Positions 1 to 13,100 of a DNA stretch of 30,568 bases are shown in pieces. A program made the translations under genes and the position numbers. Every line of letters starts with the position of its first letter. The stretch's first letter is position 1. The stretch lies in assembly GCF_000485595.1 (NCBI RefSeq), contig NW_014577404.1, positions 69,377 to 99,944 of the forward strand, read 5' to 3'. Origin of the DNA: Priapulus caudatus (Eukaryota > Priapulida > Priapulimorpha > Priapulimorphida > Priapulidae). The notes under the pieces are model-generated. The model saw nothing but the letters and a program-made list of their open reading frames with translations, was not told the DNA's origin and made no database searches.

Positions 1-537
1 CTAACCCGGGCAGACGAAAGCTACGCGGAGTCCGTTCGTGAAGAACGTGCTTGCGTCGTCACGCCTGCCTTCCTGCCCTGTAAAGATCTGCAAGCAGCTA
101 TCCAACTCTGCTGGCTGTAATGCAGAACAAGTAGTTTTGTTACAGTAACTCTGCGGCAAGCAAGTAACCCACTTTGCTGCAGTGGTAATGCAGAACAAGT
201 AGTTTGTTACAGTAACTCCTGGCAAGCAGTATCCCCAACTTTGCTGCTGGTAATGCAGAACAAGTGTTTGTTACAGTAACTCTGCAAGCAGTATCCACTC
301 TGCTGCTGATTAAGTGTAAAGTCATGGTTTCTATACTATACTTAAATATTTTTCATTTTGTTGAATCAAATAAGTGATATGTAGAAACGTTAAAAACTTG
401 TGTCCTGGATGTGGTCATAGACACATCATGACTATGTTTTATGTATGTGAGCATGTGTGCGTGCGTGCAGATGCATGCGTGTATGCATTAATGAGTGCCA
501 GCATACGTGTGTGTGTGTGCGTATCGTAGACCCTCAC
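1..537. other. Downstream intron of XPO5, cut by the window edge
   Basis: This is the 5' part, on the minus strand, of the intron after XPO5 exon 12. It holds a roughly 65-bp tandem array, a short AT-rich stretch (about 320-420) and a GT/CA dinucleotide run at about 505-520. No further XPO5 exon was recognised. Confidence 0.6.
78..312. repeat. Minisatellite, about 65-bp unit, 3 to 3.5 copies
   Basis: The phrase TAATGCAGAACAAG recurs at 118, 186 and 251, each time followed by TTTGTTACAGTAACTC, a GCAAGCA block and a CTGCTG block. The periods are 68 and 65 bp and then shorter, with a partial copy before 118 and a degraded end near 312. It lies in the XPO5 intron. Confidence 0.85.
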
Positions 538-621
538 CTGTGTATCGTAGAGCCTCACCTGTGTATCGTATAGCCTCACCTGTGTATCGTAGAGCCTCAC
601 CTGTGTATCGTATAGCAGCAC
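517..621 (-). repeat. 21-bp tandem repeat spanning the 3' end of XPO5 exon 12 and its splice donor
   Basis: On the minus strand the last 21 bases of the exon (621-601) are followed by three near-identical 21-bp copies (600-580, 579-559, 558-538) and a degraded one (537-517). Each of the three intact copies starts GTGAGG and ends TACGATACACAG, so ACAG|GTGAGG donors occur after 601, 580, 559 and 538. Each unit reads in frame as VRLYDTQ with no stop. Confidence 0.93.
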
Positions 622-3600
622 ACTCTTCAGCAGCAGGATGCCGCGCTCGGCAGCAGGCTTCTCCTTGTCCGACGACAGGATGCGACTCATCACGCTCTCC
701 AGGAACACGGTCAGCGCGTCCCACTCCAGGAACGTCGGCGAGCTGTACGAACACATGCCGGATTCCGATCCTGCGGGAATGGCCACGCGAGCATGACCCA
801 ATCAGCACTCGCCCAAGCGGGCTACGACACCCCCGACGCGAGTTCGAGTTAACCGCGACCTTTGAGTGACTCATGACCTTCACGTGACGCGCGACCTTCC
901 AGTGACGTGCGACCTCCGAGTGACGCATGACCTTTGGGTGACTCCCCACCTGTGAGTTATCTGCGATCATTGAGTGACACGCGACCTTCGAGTGACTCAT
1001 GACCTTCAAGTGACAGGTGACCACTGAAATATCTGTAACCTTCGCATTGACCTCTGCATCGATGTGACATCATATATAGCGATTTACATCATTTCGTTCT
1101 AACAAATAATTTACTTCCGTACATCGATGAGTGTAACGAATGGATCGACGCAGGTACATCCTTGACGCACCTAATAAAGGCTAAACACACACACACATGA
1201 ACAACAAGACACTGTCTAGATAATATTAGAAGCAGTGTACTGCTTACAGATACTAAACCCAAGCAGAGCATAGTAAGAGACTACGGTGCAGTTTGCAAGC
1301 TTGCGTACGTATGCGTGAGCCTGCTGCCAGAGTGAAGAGCAGGACAAGCACCTACTAGCTTTCAAGCACCGAGACATTTCGACCAATTAAAAAAATAAAG
1401 CTGCGAGCATACAGCCTAGAGTCAGTGTGACGTGTCAGCATCAGGCACTTCACACAGAAGAAACGTGAGGTTTGTGGCCGCTCAATGCGCGGGCACGGAA
1501 ACGAAGCGGAGAGATGACGACGAGCGTGACAAACGATCGCATCGCACAGCAAGCTAATCCCGATCCCAGCATCCGCGCACTGCCCACGTAGCTCAAAACC
1601 TACACCACCATGTCTGCAGAAGACATTTACACAGTCATCGAGTCAGTCATTATATGTCGTGGTTCAAGTATTGTGTCGGTCATGTGTGTCGGGTTGTGTG
1701 GTTGTGTTCAGTAGTCTGTCTGTTGTGGACCTCGTACTCTATCTGTCACGGAACCAGTATTGTATCTGTCGTGGAGCTAGTATTGCGTCTGTCACAGAAC
1801 CAGTATTGTATCTGTCGTGGAGCTAGTATTGTGTCTGTCATGGACGTGGTACTCTATCTGTCACGGAGCCAGTATTGTATCTGTCGTGGAGCCAGTATTG
1901 CGTCTGTCACGGAACCAGTATTGTGTCTGTCATGGACGTGGTACTCTATCTGTCATGGAACCAGTATTGTATCTGTCGTGGAGCTAGTATTGCGTCTGTC
2001 ACAGAACCAGTATTGTGTCTGTCGTGGAGCTAGTATTGTGTCTGTCATGGACGTGGTACTCTATCTGTCACGGAGCCAGTATTGTATCTGTCGTGGAGCC
2101 ACAGATAGAGTACCACGTCCATGACAGACACAATACTCACCGAACCAGTATTGAGTCTGTCGTGGAGCTAGTATTGCGTCTGTCACCAAACCAGTATTGT
2201 ATTGTATCTGTCGTGGTGCCAGTATTGTGTCTGTCATGGACGTGGTACTCTATCTGTCACGGAACCAGTATTGTGTCTGTCGTGGAGCTAGTATTGCGTC
2301 TGTCACAGAACCAGTATTGTGTCTGTCGTGGATCTAGTATTGCGTCTGTCACGGAACCAGTATTGTGTCTGTCGTGGAGCTAGTATTGCGTCTGCCACGA
2401 AACCAGTATTGAGTCTGTCGTGGAACTAGTATTGCGTCTGTCATGGAACAAGTATTGTGTCTGTCGTGGAGCTAGTATTGTGTCTGTCACGGAACAAGTA
2501 TTGTATCTGTCGTGGTGCCAGTATTGTGTCTGTCATGGACGTGGTACTCTATCTGTCACGAACTGGTATTGTCTGTCGTTGATGTGGTATTGGATAGACC
2601 AGATAATCTGTCACATGTGGGGTAATATGTGCAGGGCTGACCACATTTTGCTGCAGGGCGGGTATTCTGTATCACAATGCTGTCTGTCACAGACCGAGTC
2701 ATCTGTTAATAGTGGAGCAGTGGTGTTTGCTTCTCGTACCCACGCAGCATGCTGAACTGCGGACCGGGAGAGCAAGGTCTCGCGAGCGATCGTCGAGGAT
2801 TTGCCACGACAACCAGGCGTGAGCTTCAATCGCCCGGCGCCTGCACGTAGATTCGTCGTCTGCTGCGGGGCGCGCAAGAGAAACGCCCAAGCGTCCAGCT
2901 GCAGTACCGCCACCTGGCTGCAACCAGAGTTACGCCACGTAATACATGTTTTACCGCCGTTATCCGAATCTGCACCTTCGCCTATGTCTATCGGCTTCTG
3001 CAGCTGCGTCTCCAGCCAGCGCGCCGCTAGGTCAAAGGTCACCTGCGGATGCAGCAGTGTCGCAAGGCGCAGCATCTCGGCCGCCTCGGCACGGAACCCT
3101 GCAGAACGGGAATCGATGTGCACCTAACACGAGGATCTATCACAGACGTGCCACAGCGTGATCTCAACTAGCAAACACATACATGTTTGCGACAGTTATT
3201 ATTCTTGAAAAGACCATTACTTTAACTTATCGCTCAAGAAGAAGGCAGTTTATTATATTACTAATTATAATAATCATTTATATTAATAATTATATTATAA
3301 CTGTTTGTAAAAAAACGTTGCCAGTCATTAGTGTTATTCTTTTAGAATATTTACTTCGTCTTACCACTGGGGAAGAAACAAGATCAATGATAACAATGCC
3401 AGTACATTATCACTGATTGTTACATTTGAAACAGAAGGATTACAGGGTACAGTCACAATTGGGATACCTTTCAGAGGCCTGTTGTCAGATACAAAATTAG
3501 TCTTGACATTAGTCTTAACATTAGCCTTGATATTAGCTTTTTCTTGTAGACCGGAACTCCATACACTGCATGTGAGAAACTCGACATGTTTCTGTCAACA

Positions 3601-6600
3601 GTCTATCAGAAAAAGTTAATGTTAAGAATCTTGTTTCTGACAATGGGTCTCAGGGCTCAGACAACTAAACTATATGCCATTTTAGCAATGTATGACTCGT
3701 TTTAACTTATGGTAGGCTCTTCAGGTTCTACCAACTTTTGCTTTCTATTAAAAGATGGTCTATTCACTACATTATAAATGACAGTAAGGACGTAAATAGG
3801 CAGGTGAGGTTTGGAAGCATGGCACACTTACTTGCAAAGAACTGGTTAAAGTCATCGTCGCTGTCAAAGTCGAGACTAGCGTAGCTGCAGGCGGGTGAGT
3901 TACTCTGAGATGGAAATCCAACCTGTGACACACACAACAATAATTAACGACCTTAACCATGCTAGCTATACATCAAGCCAGCATCACACAAATCAGGAGT
4001 CAAATACTCCCTGATTTACTGTCGGACTCCCTGATTTGACATATGCAGGAGTCCGTGTGACTCCCTGAAAATTCTGCCATACGAACTAGTTCAGTTCCTG
4101 AGCACGGCCTCGCGGAATTACTGTATTTTTTCAGCTAATGTCCAAAGAAAATTTGGCAGACATGCAACTGCATGAATCTTAAAAATAAGCACATGCATTA
4201 TTGTTAATATCTTCAATTTTGAACCTCAGACTGCGGACTCCCTCATTCTGCTGCGGACTTCCTCGTTTTGAGGGTAGGGAGTCTGTTGGACTCCCTTGTT
4301 CAAAAGTCAATTTCTACCCCTGAGATACCCTAAGCCGAATCTATAACTGTCAGTAACAAGAATTCAGAATTCCTGTATAAGACAAACACTCAACCCGATA
4401 TTTATCTCTGAACTATAAATTGGTAATGGCAAACTAAAATATAATACGCCATACACCAGGTACACACTGCAGTATATTTAGTTCATTCCACATAATGCCC
4501 CTACAAACACAGTGTAAACCCTAAACATCAATTGATTATGTTGATGGCTAAAGGGAAGGTTCCAGAGCACCAGTGTGAGGATAGAGTACACACCTTTAAG
4601 AAGAGAAAGCTGCTATCTAACAATCGTGTTGTGAATGAACAACACTGAAATGATTTTAGCATAGTAAAGTATGTCAAATTCAACAAGCAGCCATTTTTTC
4701 AGTTTTGTGTTGATTTCGAATCGGGATTTCAGTCATTCCACAATACAACACAATATTGAAAAGGTAACTAGTGTAAAATATATAAGTTAATAAAATACAT
4801 GTTTGCATGAACATGCAAGAAATTTTGAAATTATTGAGGCACACTCTGTAGGCCTACATACCCGGATCAGATTGTGGGTGGCCGATTCAACCACTTTCGG
4901 GAGTACTGAGAGAAGCACAGGATCCTTGGAGATGAACTCGTGTCTGAAGAATGAACTCCACAACGACAGTGTGTAGCCACTCAATGTCTGAAAGTGCAAT
5001 CAAGGTCAAAGGTCAATGAATGATCTCCACTCTGTAAGTTGCTAGCATCTGCACATGTACTGACATTCGTAAGACACATTTCCTCCAATATTGGGCCGTT
5101 ACATATAATTTTGCACTTTCCCAGTCATATCACATTTGAATAATCCTCCACCACAAGAAATACAACCTCATATTACCATTTTATCTAATTTTTTAGCAGT
5201 TAATGGAGCATTGGTTACAACATAAAAATCGCATCATTAAAATACAAAAAAACACAAGCTTTCACATCCTCAGCAAACCTCTTGCACACCTTCCAACCTT
5301 AGCCAACCTGACAGGGCCTAATCCAGGCCATTTTTCATACCGAATACCGGCGCCCAAATTACGACCCCTAGAAAAATGCCCAAATTATCAAATTCATAAA
5401 ACGCCCAAATTAGCAGAGCACTGATGCAGATCTCCATGTTTCTATCATTATGTAGGCACTGTTTCATAATAAAATGCTCATATAAGATCTATAAACTATT
5501 ATCTGAATAAAATATGTCGCCCAAACGCCCAATTTAATGTGATAGATAAGTATATATATAATTTTTGTAGGCTCGCCACGCTGGCCACGGGTGCTCATAT
5601 TAAGAAGCTAGATTAGCCCCTGCCTGATGATACTTCCTTAGCCTACTACTGTAAATATTAACAGCAGAGACCAGTGAACCTCTGCTGAGAAATTTGCCCA
5701 GAGAATAGCAGTTGCATGTAATACCTGACTAGGATGGTTGGTGAACTCCAATATCGCATCGAGATATTTAGCAAAATTCTGCGGCTGATGCACATCTTCA
5801 CTAAAACCCTGTAAGGAGTAATTACGAGTACATCACTACGTACCAACAAAACACAATTTTCTGTGAACCCTGATGCACAGTCGAACGACCGTGCCATACG
5901 TAGACAACTCACTGTTGTAGGACACAACTTGTGTCAAGGTGGGTGATCACTTACCCACAGTGAAGACCTACCAGACAGAACTACCATGCCATACGTATAC
6001 AACTCACTGTAGTAGGACACAACTTGTGTCCAGATGAGACGGGATACTAGAGAAGCGTTGCCGAAAGGAGGTGTTAATCCGAAGTGCTGCGCGATCTTCC
6101 GCGCAGTTCCGCGGCAAGGCGCACGCGACCGCGGGAACGTCGTACGACAGTATGCAGCGCTGGCAGCTATGGATCCGTGCGCCGAATGAATTGGCCGGCG
6201 CACGGATCCATAGCTGCCAGCGAACAGTCCGCAATTTTAGTGGGGGACACAGAGGGTAGACATTTGGGACGTGAACAGTGTTCACTTGTTATAAAAACAT
6301 AATGTCTCTGTTCGTAACCGAGCTGTGTGACGCGAAATCACAGAAAGACGTACGAAATTCTCGCGTTCGCGAACCTTGCCCAGTAATGGAATTGGCTGCA
6401 AGGACAAAGGCTACATAGACTGGGACTCGCTCCCACCTCGATTACCCATCGAGTGACCATGCAAGCTAATCCGAGAACACGTAGCAATGCTGAGAGGGTC
6501 TATGTCCCCCGGGGTACTGCCGGAACGTACCCTGGGTACGGTCTGATATACCTGAACGTACCCTGGTACCATCTAATATGCCGAACCGTACCTCGCCTAC

Positions 6601-9600
6601 TCCACTAACGAGTCTAGGGAGTTGCCTACGCCTACTCCGTAACCCGAACCCGAACTGAATCCATTAAGAATTTGGTAGTAAATATAGATTTCGTATTTAG
6701 TTAGCATTATATTTTATTGAAACGCTTCAAGTGCCTGTGTCTAGTATAGGGGTATTCTAACCCTAGCAAAGACCGTTTCTTGGAGCTAGTAGTAGTAGTA
6801 GTACTATACTATAGTAACTAGTAGTAGTAGTAGTACTAGTCGTAGTAGTCTAGTAGTACTAGTGGTTCAAGGATAGAGAACATGGGTCCCAATATTATAT
6901 GGGCCCAATGTATGACATGGCAATAAACCAATGTCATTTACATCAATATAAATATAATATTATATCAATATAATAGGTTAGGGTTATGGCTAGGTTCGTC
7001 ATTATTACTAATAGTAATACTATTACTATTAGTAAGTTACTACTACTACTACTAGTAACAGAGTTAGTCATTATACTATTAGTATTAGCTCCTGCCGTCC
7101 TGGTAGTTACTAGTACTAGTAGTGCTGGTAACTTAGTAGTACTACTACTACTAGTACTAGTATAGTAGTAGTAGTACTTACTAGTAATTATTGTAACATG
7201 TACTTGTAGTAATACTAATACTAATAGAGTATTCGTAGGTGTGGAATGTACCAAAGTCTTAATGTTTCTCTACTCTATTTCGCCTATAATCACCTGTAAA
7301 TGCCGGTCAAATGCTCATCTGCACACACACAGTACACCGAACGCACGACCGCGCTGTGCACAGGCACTTGAAACGTTTCAATAAAATATAATGCTAAACA
7401 AACACGAAATCTAAGTAATACTATAGACGTATAGTAGTAGTACTAGTAGTAGCAGGAGTAGTAGTACTACAACATAGCTGTGCTGCGTGCACAAACAACA
7501 TGAATAAGACTATTAAGAGAGTTACACAGATTACGGGATACCTGATCCCGGTCGACAGTTCCAGACGCTCACACTACGTGAGTGCAGCGATATATACATG
7601 GTTGTAGCATGACGTCATGATCCGAAACATCACACCATGTGGGGTTATAACAGACATACGGCTGGTGCATTTCCACATAACGTCTACTGCACAATTCTCA
7701 GTGTAAACAACCATAAATCAGTCAGCCTGCCGTGTCCAAAGATGGCTGCGAGAATTACACTGGGACGTCACGATTCCATATAGACTGGTACGGACGTTAA
7801 TTAGGCCAAGTATCTCTCGCTACACTAAAGTTATAGTAACTCGAGCGTTACAAACTCTCCACCGCGGGGCAGTCTAAGCCTATTGCCGTCTTTCTGTGGG
7901 AAATGCTCTCGAACATCCCTCGAAGAGAGCCTCGTCGCGCCATCTATGGGTAGCGATATGTACGAGAATAAGTTCAGGGCGTGGAATTAAATAAATTCTA
8001 AATCGCTTTTGTAGAAGAAAAGCTAACGCGCCAACCAAAAAAAGTAGCAATGACGACCATTGGATTTATTCTCGCCCTACGTGCACAGTCGAAAGGCTTC
8101 TGCAATCACCACAACTCCTCAATTGACCGATTACAGGCCCATTTGACATAACCGGTGAAATTGTTCTAAATACAGAGCAGCGAGTTGGATGAAATGGCGC
8201 CACCAGGTGGCGCTGTTCGCGCTTCGCGCGGATATCCGGCTGCAGATCGTCAAGGTGGGTGATCACTTACCCACAGTGAAGACCTACCAGACAGAACTAC
8301 CATGCCATACGTATACAACTCACGGTAGTAGGACAACTTGTGTCAAGGTGAGTGATCACTTACCCACAGCGCACACAGCTGACTGCCGATGCTGGTGAGA
8401 ACTTGACAGAGCCGCTTCAGAAACAGGTAGTTTTGCTCGTCAAGTGCCTTCATCGCGGCAGAGCGAGCCGCGCACAGAACCGTGTTCATCGCATCCTCGC
8501 TGAACAAGATCAGCAGCGGCTTCCTGTCTTCCACCTTTCCCTGCGCAGAGATTATTATTATTATTATTATTAAATCTTTATTGCATGTAAATCTAATACA
8601 AATGCATGTACTGAAGACAGTCTTTTTCACAGTGAAAAAAACACACACCCACCTTGCGGGAGACGAGCAGCAGCAGACACTCGGCTGCGCACAGTTGGAG
8701 GTGGTCGTCGCCTAGCAACAGGCACAGCATCTGCAGCAGCTGGTTGTTCTCAGCAGAGATGTGCGACATCGGCACCCAGTCGACAAAGCCGGCGAGCGTC
8801 ATGAGCGCCGCCTGGGCGACACGGCAGTGCACCAGCGCCCTCTGGTCAGAGTCCGGCTCTGTGCCGAGCTTGTGAGCCTGTAGAAGAGAAACGTTGTTGG
8901 CGTCACCCGTGAACCGCACGTTATGGCGCATTGTTTAGTAGGTTTGACAAGCGTTTACATAACGAAGCATTACACAAAACAAAAAATAAATAAAAACAAT
9001 GTTTACAACAGCGAGTACATTCATGTCAAGTACCTCAAGTTAGAAGTCGAAGTTCATCAGATTATTAGAAATCCAAGAGTATATATGAGCAGGGCAATAG
9101 CCAACGGTGGCCGGGGCAAGGTCGCACCCAATTTGAGAATCAAAAAACCATACCCTCTTACTTAAACTTACTTTTATTAATAGATATCAGCAAGAATTTC
9201 TGCCTAATTACATACTATATTGCACGCCTAAATTCACAGATTTATATGCATAGAAGTCGAGTCACACAGAGCAACTGCATCAATATTACTCTGCATAGAA
9301 GCATGAAACACTTTTGCTGATGTAAACACTGGAATGTAATGTTCAAACAAGGATGTTTTTGTGTTAGATCCATCCGATCATAATATTTTAATCCACAAAA
9401 CACTTGCATAGAAAACTACTTTGAATAGATACATTGTGGATTACCACGGAAAGCAGCTTTAAGAGTACATATGCAAAACCGTGCAGGCCCTATCCTACGC
9501 TTCGTGCATATACTTGGTACTTATTCTGGACTATACATATTAATACAATATTACGAGTAATCTATGAGTAAAAATCAATAAATAAATATGAATGTGTCTA

Positions 9601-10154
9601 CATTGCACACGTACATGGTACTTCTCGGTCTGTGTCATCAGCACGCCGAGGAAGAAAGCAAAGATCTCTGCCATGCTGCAGGTGAGCGCCTGGTAGAGGT
9701 CGCGGCGACGCTTGCCGACGACATTCTGAAACGCGACGATGTCCTCGACAAGACGCAGGAAGATGAGCAGCACCAGCTCTGTCTGACTCTCCTGCCAGGT
9801 GGAGACACACGCAAGTCAATCAGCGAACACGTAAACACAACAGCACGCACAAGACAGGAACAGGCTCCAGTGATAAATGGAACACTTTGAGAACGTGAAC
9901 GACAAGTGCATGAAAAAAAATAGCATGCACGAGTACCTAAAGAACGTTGGTGTACCAAAAAAAACACCCAAGTGATATAAAGGAATAGTTTAAAAACAAT
10001 GTGAGAAACAAGAATGCTCACAGCAACAGACTACAGTGCAGACCCATAAAGTGGGCAGAGAACACTGAGTGAACAAAAGAGCATTTATTCAAGAAAAAAC
10101 ATAGAAAAAAGAAGAGATATCAGCATATGTACTTATATCAGTAAAAGAATCATA

Positions 10155-10194
<40 letters not shown>

Positions 10195-13100
10195 ACTTAA
10201 ATCAGCGTACGCTTTGCAGTTCAACTAATCTATATACAGGGTTCGACACTAACGCTAGTCCGTTAGTCCAAGACTAGTAAAAAAAAATTAAAAAAAATGA
10301 AAAAATAAGAAGGACTAGTAAATGCCCCATAGCCATTAGTCCTGCGGACTAGTTATTTTCCCCGTCCCTCACCATCCCAATTTCCCATCCTCCCATCGAT
10401 TTTACTATAATCCCCGGCGGCAGCTTCTCTCAACCAAGATCCAAAGAGCTATATATATACTCATTGCCATCAACAAGTTTTCCCTGTTTAATAGCTAGTA
10501 CAAGTAGACGCTAGCACGCTCTAAGCACGCTAGACCCTATGACAGTACAAACATTGTTAAAAACAATGGGGCCACGAACCAGTCTACCGATCGATCGCTT
10601 GACAGTAGCTGTCGACATAGAACAAATGGTCTGATTGTATAAATGACACAACTAATAAGTTTATACGCTCTCATAGCGAGGTATTTACATCGCAACCACA
10701 TACCATGCGTGTTTTACTTGAAGCTGTCGATACAAATAGTTATCTATAGTAGTGATACAAGTAGTGAAGCATAGTACAGGGTTTCTTCTGAGGGAAAATT
10801 AGACAAAGGAGGTAATGGCCAGTTTGGGGGGAAAATGCGCATGATGGAATCAAACACAGGATGTATTGATATACTTATAGGTATATAGATACAGGATATA
10901 CTTATCAGTAAATACAGGAACATTTTCACAACGGCGGTGTGCCACTGTGCCTCTTATGTATAAGAACCCCTGTAGTAGTAGGTACATCCTTATCCAATAC
11001 TAACATCAAGAGGTTATTATGTAAAAGTATTTGGACGGAGCTCGTCCTCCACCTCCAAAACGTAAGTCGCAGGAGGAGAAATTAGATGGCCAGCGTGTCT
11101 ATGATAAGACCAAAAGGATGCGTACGTTCCAGCCAGCGTGGAAATCGTCATACCCGTGGCTAGAGTATGAACCGGCCAAGGGCAAGGGTATGACCTGTGG
11201 TGCAGGCTGTATGTCTGGTAGTTTTTTCACCGGCACTACAAACTATCGTTTGGAAACTGTTAAAGCGCATGATGCTTCCGAGGGGCACAGAAAGATCATA
11301 GCAAAACGAAATGCAAGGACCATGCCTGTTCACGAAACAGTGGGGGCAAAAACACTAACTTTAATGAACAAGGCCACAATAGCAAAACTGAATATCCTAA
11401 TTAGAAATGCACATGCTATTGGAAAAAACGGCAGGCCCTACACGGTAACACCGATTACGTCAAGCTGTGCCAGCTTGACAAAGCCAAGGGGTTAGATGTC
11501 GGCAGCACTTACCTCACCGACAAGGCCTGCCACAGGTTTATTACGGTGATAGCCGATACAAGGCGCCGGAAACAGTTTGGAGCTTTAAATGAGGCCAAAT
11601 TTCTTGTGTGATAAGTGACGGATCCACAGATTCCTCATCAAAGAAGGCCAAAATTTAATTTTCGAATTAAAATTTAATTTAATTTTAATTTTAATCTTAT
11701 GATCCATATCAAAGTTACGTATATTTTATACAATTGAATGTCTTTTACAAAACCTTTCTGGGGGACACCCCTTGTACCCTGGGGGAGACCCCCTGTACTC
11801 CCTAGCAGAAGGGGGGCTCCACCCTCCTACCCCACCTACCTCCTGGCAAATCACACTGGTCGTCGCTATGCGCCTAGTAAGAGTCCTTCGGCAGGACTAG
11901 TAGAATCTTGGAAGAACTAGTACATTTGTTCTTTTACTAGTCCTGTGGACTAATGAACTAAAATGGTTAATATCTAACTCTGATATATGACTGATTTCAT
12001 ACTAATCATTATGTAAACATTCATTCCATAAAACAAGAGCTAAATCTTACACCCTGTTGGCAGATTTCATTCAGTTCACTCAACAACGATGGCCATTGCT
12101 GCGGCCACTCCCGCTTGATCATCTCAACCACAAGCTTAGACAGACCATCCTTGATGTGACTATACTCTGTTATTAAGTCCGACGTTCCCTGCATGAAACA
12201 ATACATATGTAGTGTTAACAGCATAACAATGCCCACGCAAATTCCCCGAGTGCATGGTATTGAGTGGTAATTACTAAGGACCACTCAAGATAACTTATGG
12301 AGCCCAGTATGCAGCTGAGACATTCATTATAAATCAGTATGTATAGGAACTGGCTATCATTACTGACAGCATCTGTGAAGTATGATGACTGTATGAATAT
12401 TGCATACAGCTAATTCGAATATTTTAACAACCTACACCTACACCAAAACTTTCTGTTAGTATAATATTATTTTATATCTACCGTAGAAAGAAGCCTCATC
12501 GTGTTTTCTTTTATAAATACTTTCTCTTCCTGGCTAATGCTATTCCAACGAAATCTGAAAAATGACACCATTCAGAAGTGTGTAATAAAAAATTCAAGGG
12601 TGGCGTATCCTACATTACAATTTAATTAAAGCTGGTGGGTTATATATAGAGGTATATATTAGGGCTGTAACGATACACAAGCCTCTCGATTCGATCCGGT
12701 TCTCGATATTAGCCTCTCGATTCGATTCCCAAAATATTGAAATTTTATCTTATTTTTTATATTTCCATTATTTTGCAATAATAAATTATTAGAATATGCC
12801 AATGAATACTAAATGGTGAATAGACTAGAGAGTCTAGAGAGTATATATACACTGCACAATCGCTGAGTAGCATTGGTGAGTAACACCAGAGCATATAAAT
12901 CAGTGATTTATATATGCTCTGATAACACTCCACAGTATATAGCGTAGTGCCGCCATCTATTGGAGGAAAAAAGTGGTATCGAAGTGGAATCGAAAATACG
13001 GGGAAAAATATCGAGGATCGGATCAAGAGAAGAGAATCTCGATCCGATTCGATTTCGGTGGATCGTTACAGCCCTCGTATATATATCTAAGAATTATATC

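Larger units (their letters stand above)
10236..11956 (+). mobile_element. Degenerate hAT-family transposon in XPO5 intron 4
   Basis: The left end starts at CAGGGTTCGACACTAACG (a hAT-like terminus), followed by CGTTAGTCCAAGACTAGTAA at 10261. Its imperfect reverse complement, TTACTAGTCCTGTGGACTAATG, closes the right side at about 11934-11955. ACTAGTCC/GGACTAGT motifs cluster near both ends, as subterminal transposase sites do. The interior carries a broken transposase gene (11031-11656) and a nested MITE (10777-10972). No 8-bp flank duplication could be found, so the right end may be truncated. The element is antisense to XPO5. Confidence 0.7.

Noticed and set aside
1651-2600. CRISPR-like array
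   Set aside because: The units are contiguous with no unique spacers, and the context is an animal intron.
1654-2755. Long plus-strand open frames rich in ICHGTSIVSVVELVLRLS-like repeats
   Set aside because: They are translations of the 23-bp minisatellite, whose length is not a multiple of 3, so every frame stays open. The array lies in an XPO5 intron and shows no coding features.
6004-6302. Overlapping open frames on both strands around the 26-bp palindrome
   Set aside because: They are frames through a GC-rich inverted repeat with no recognised domain, inside an intron.
6405-6475. tRNA-like sequence with inverted short stems
   Set aside because: It does not give a consistent cloverleaf, and the T-loop consensus is absent on both strands.
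7608-7618. CRE-like TGACGTCA in XPO5 intron 7 as an enhancer
   Set aside because: A single 8-bp palindrome with no supporting context is expected by chance in 30 kb often enough to ignore.
11738-11920. Proline-rich plus-strand frame at the right side of the hAT remnant
   Set aside because: It covers subterminal repeat DNA (GGGGGACACCCC, GGGGGAGACCCC) and has no similarity to the transposase.
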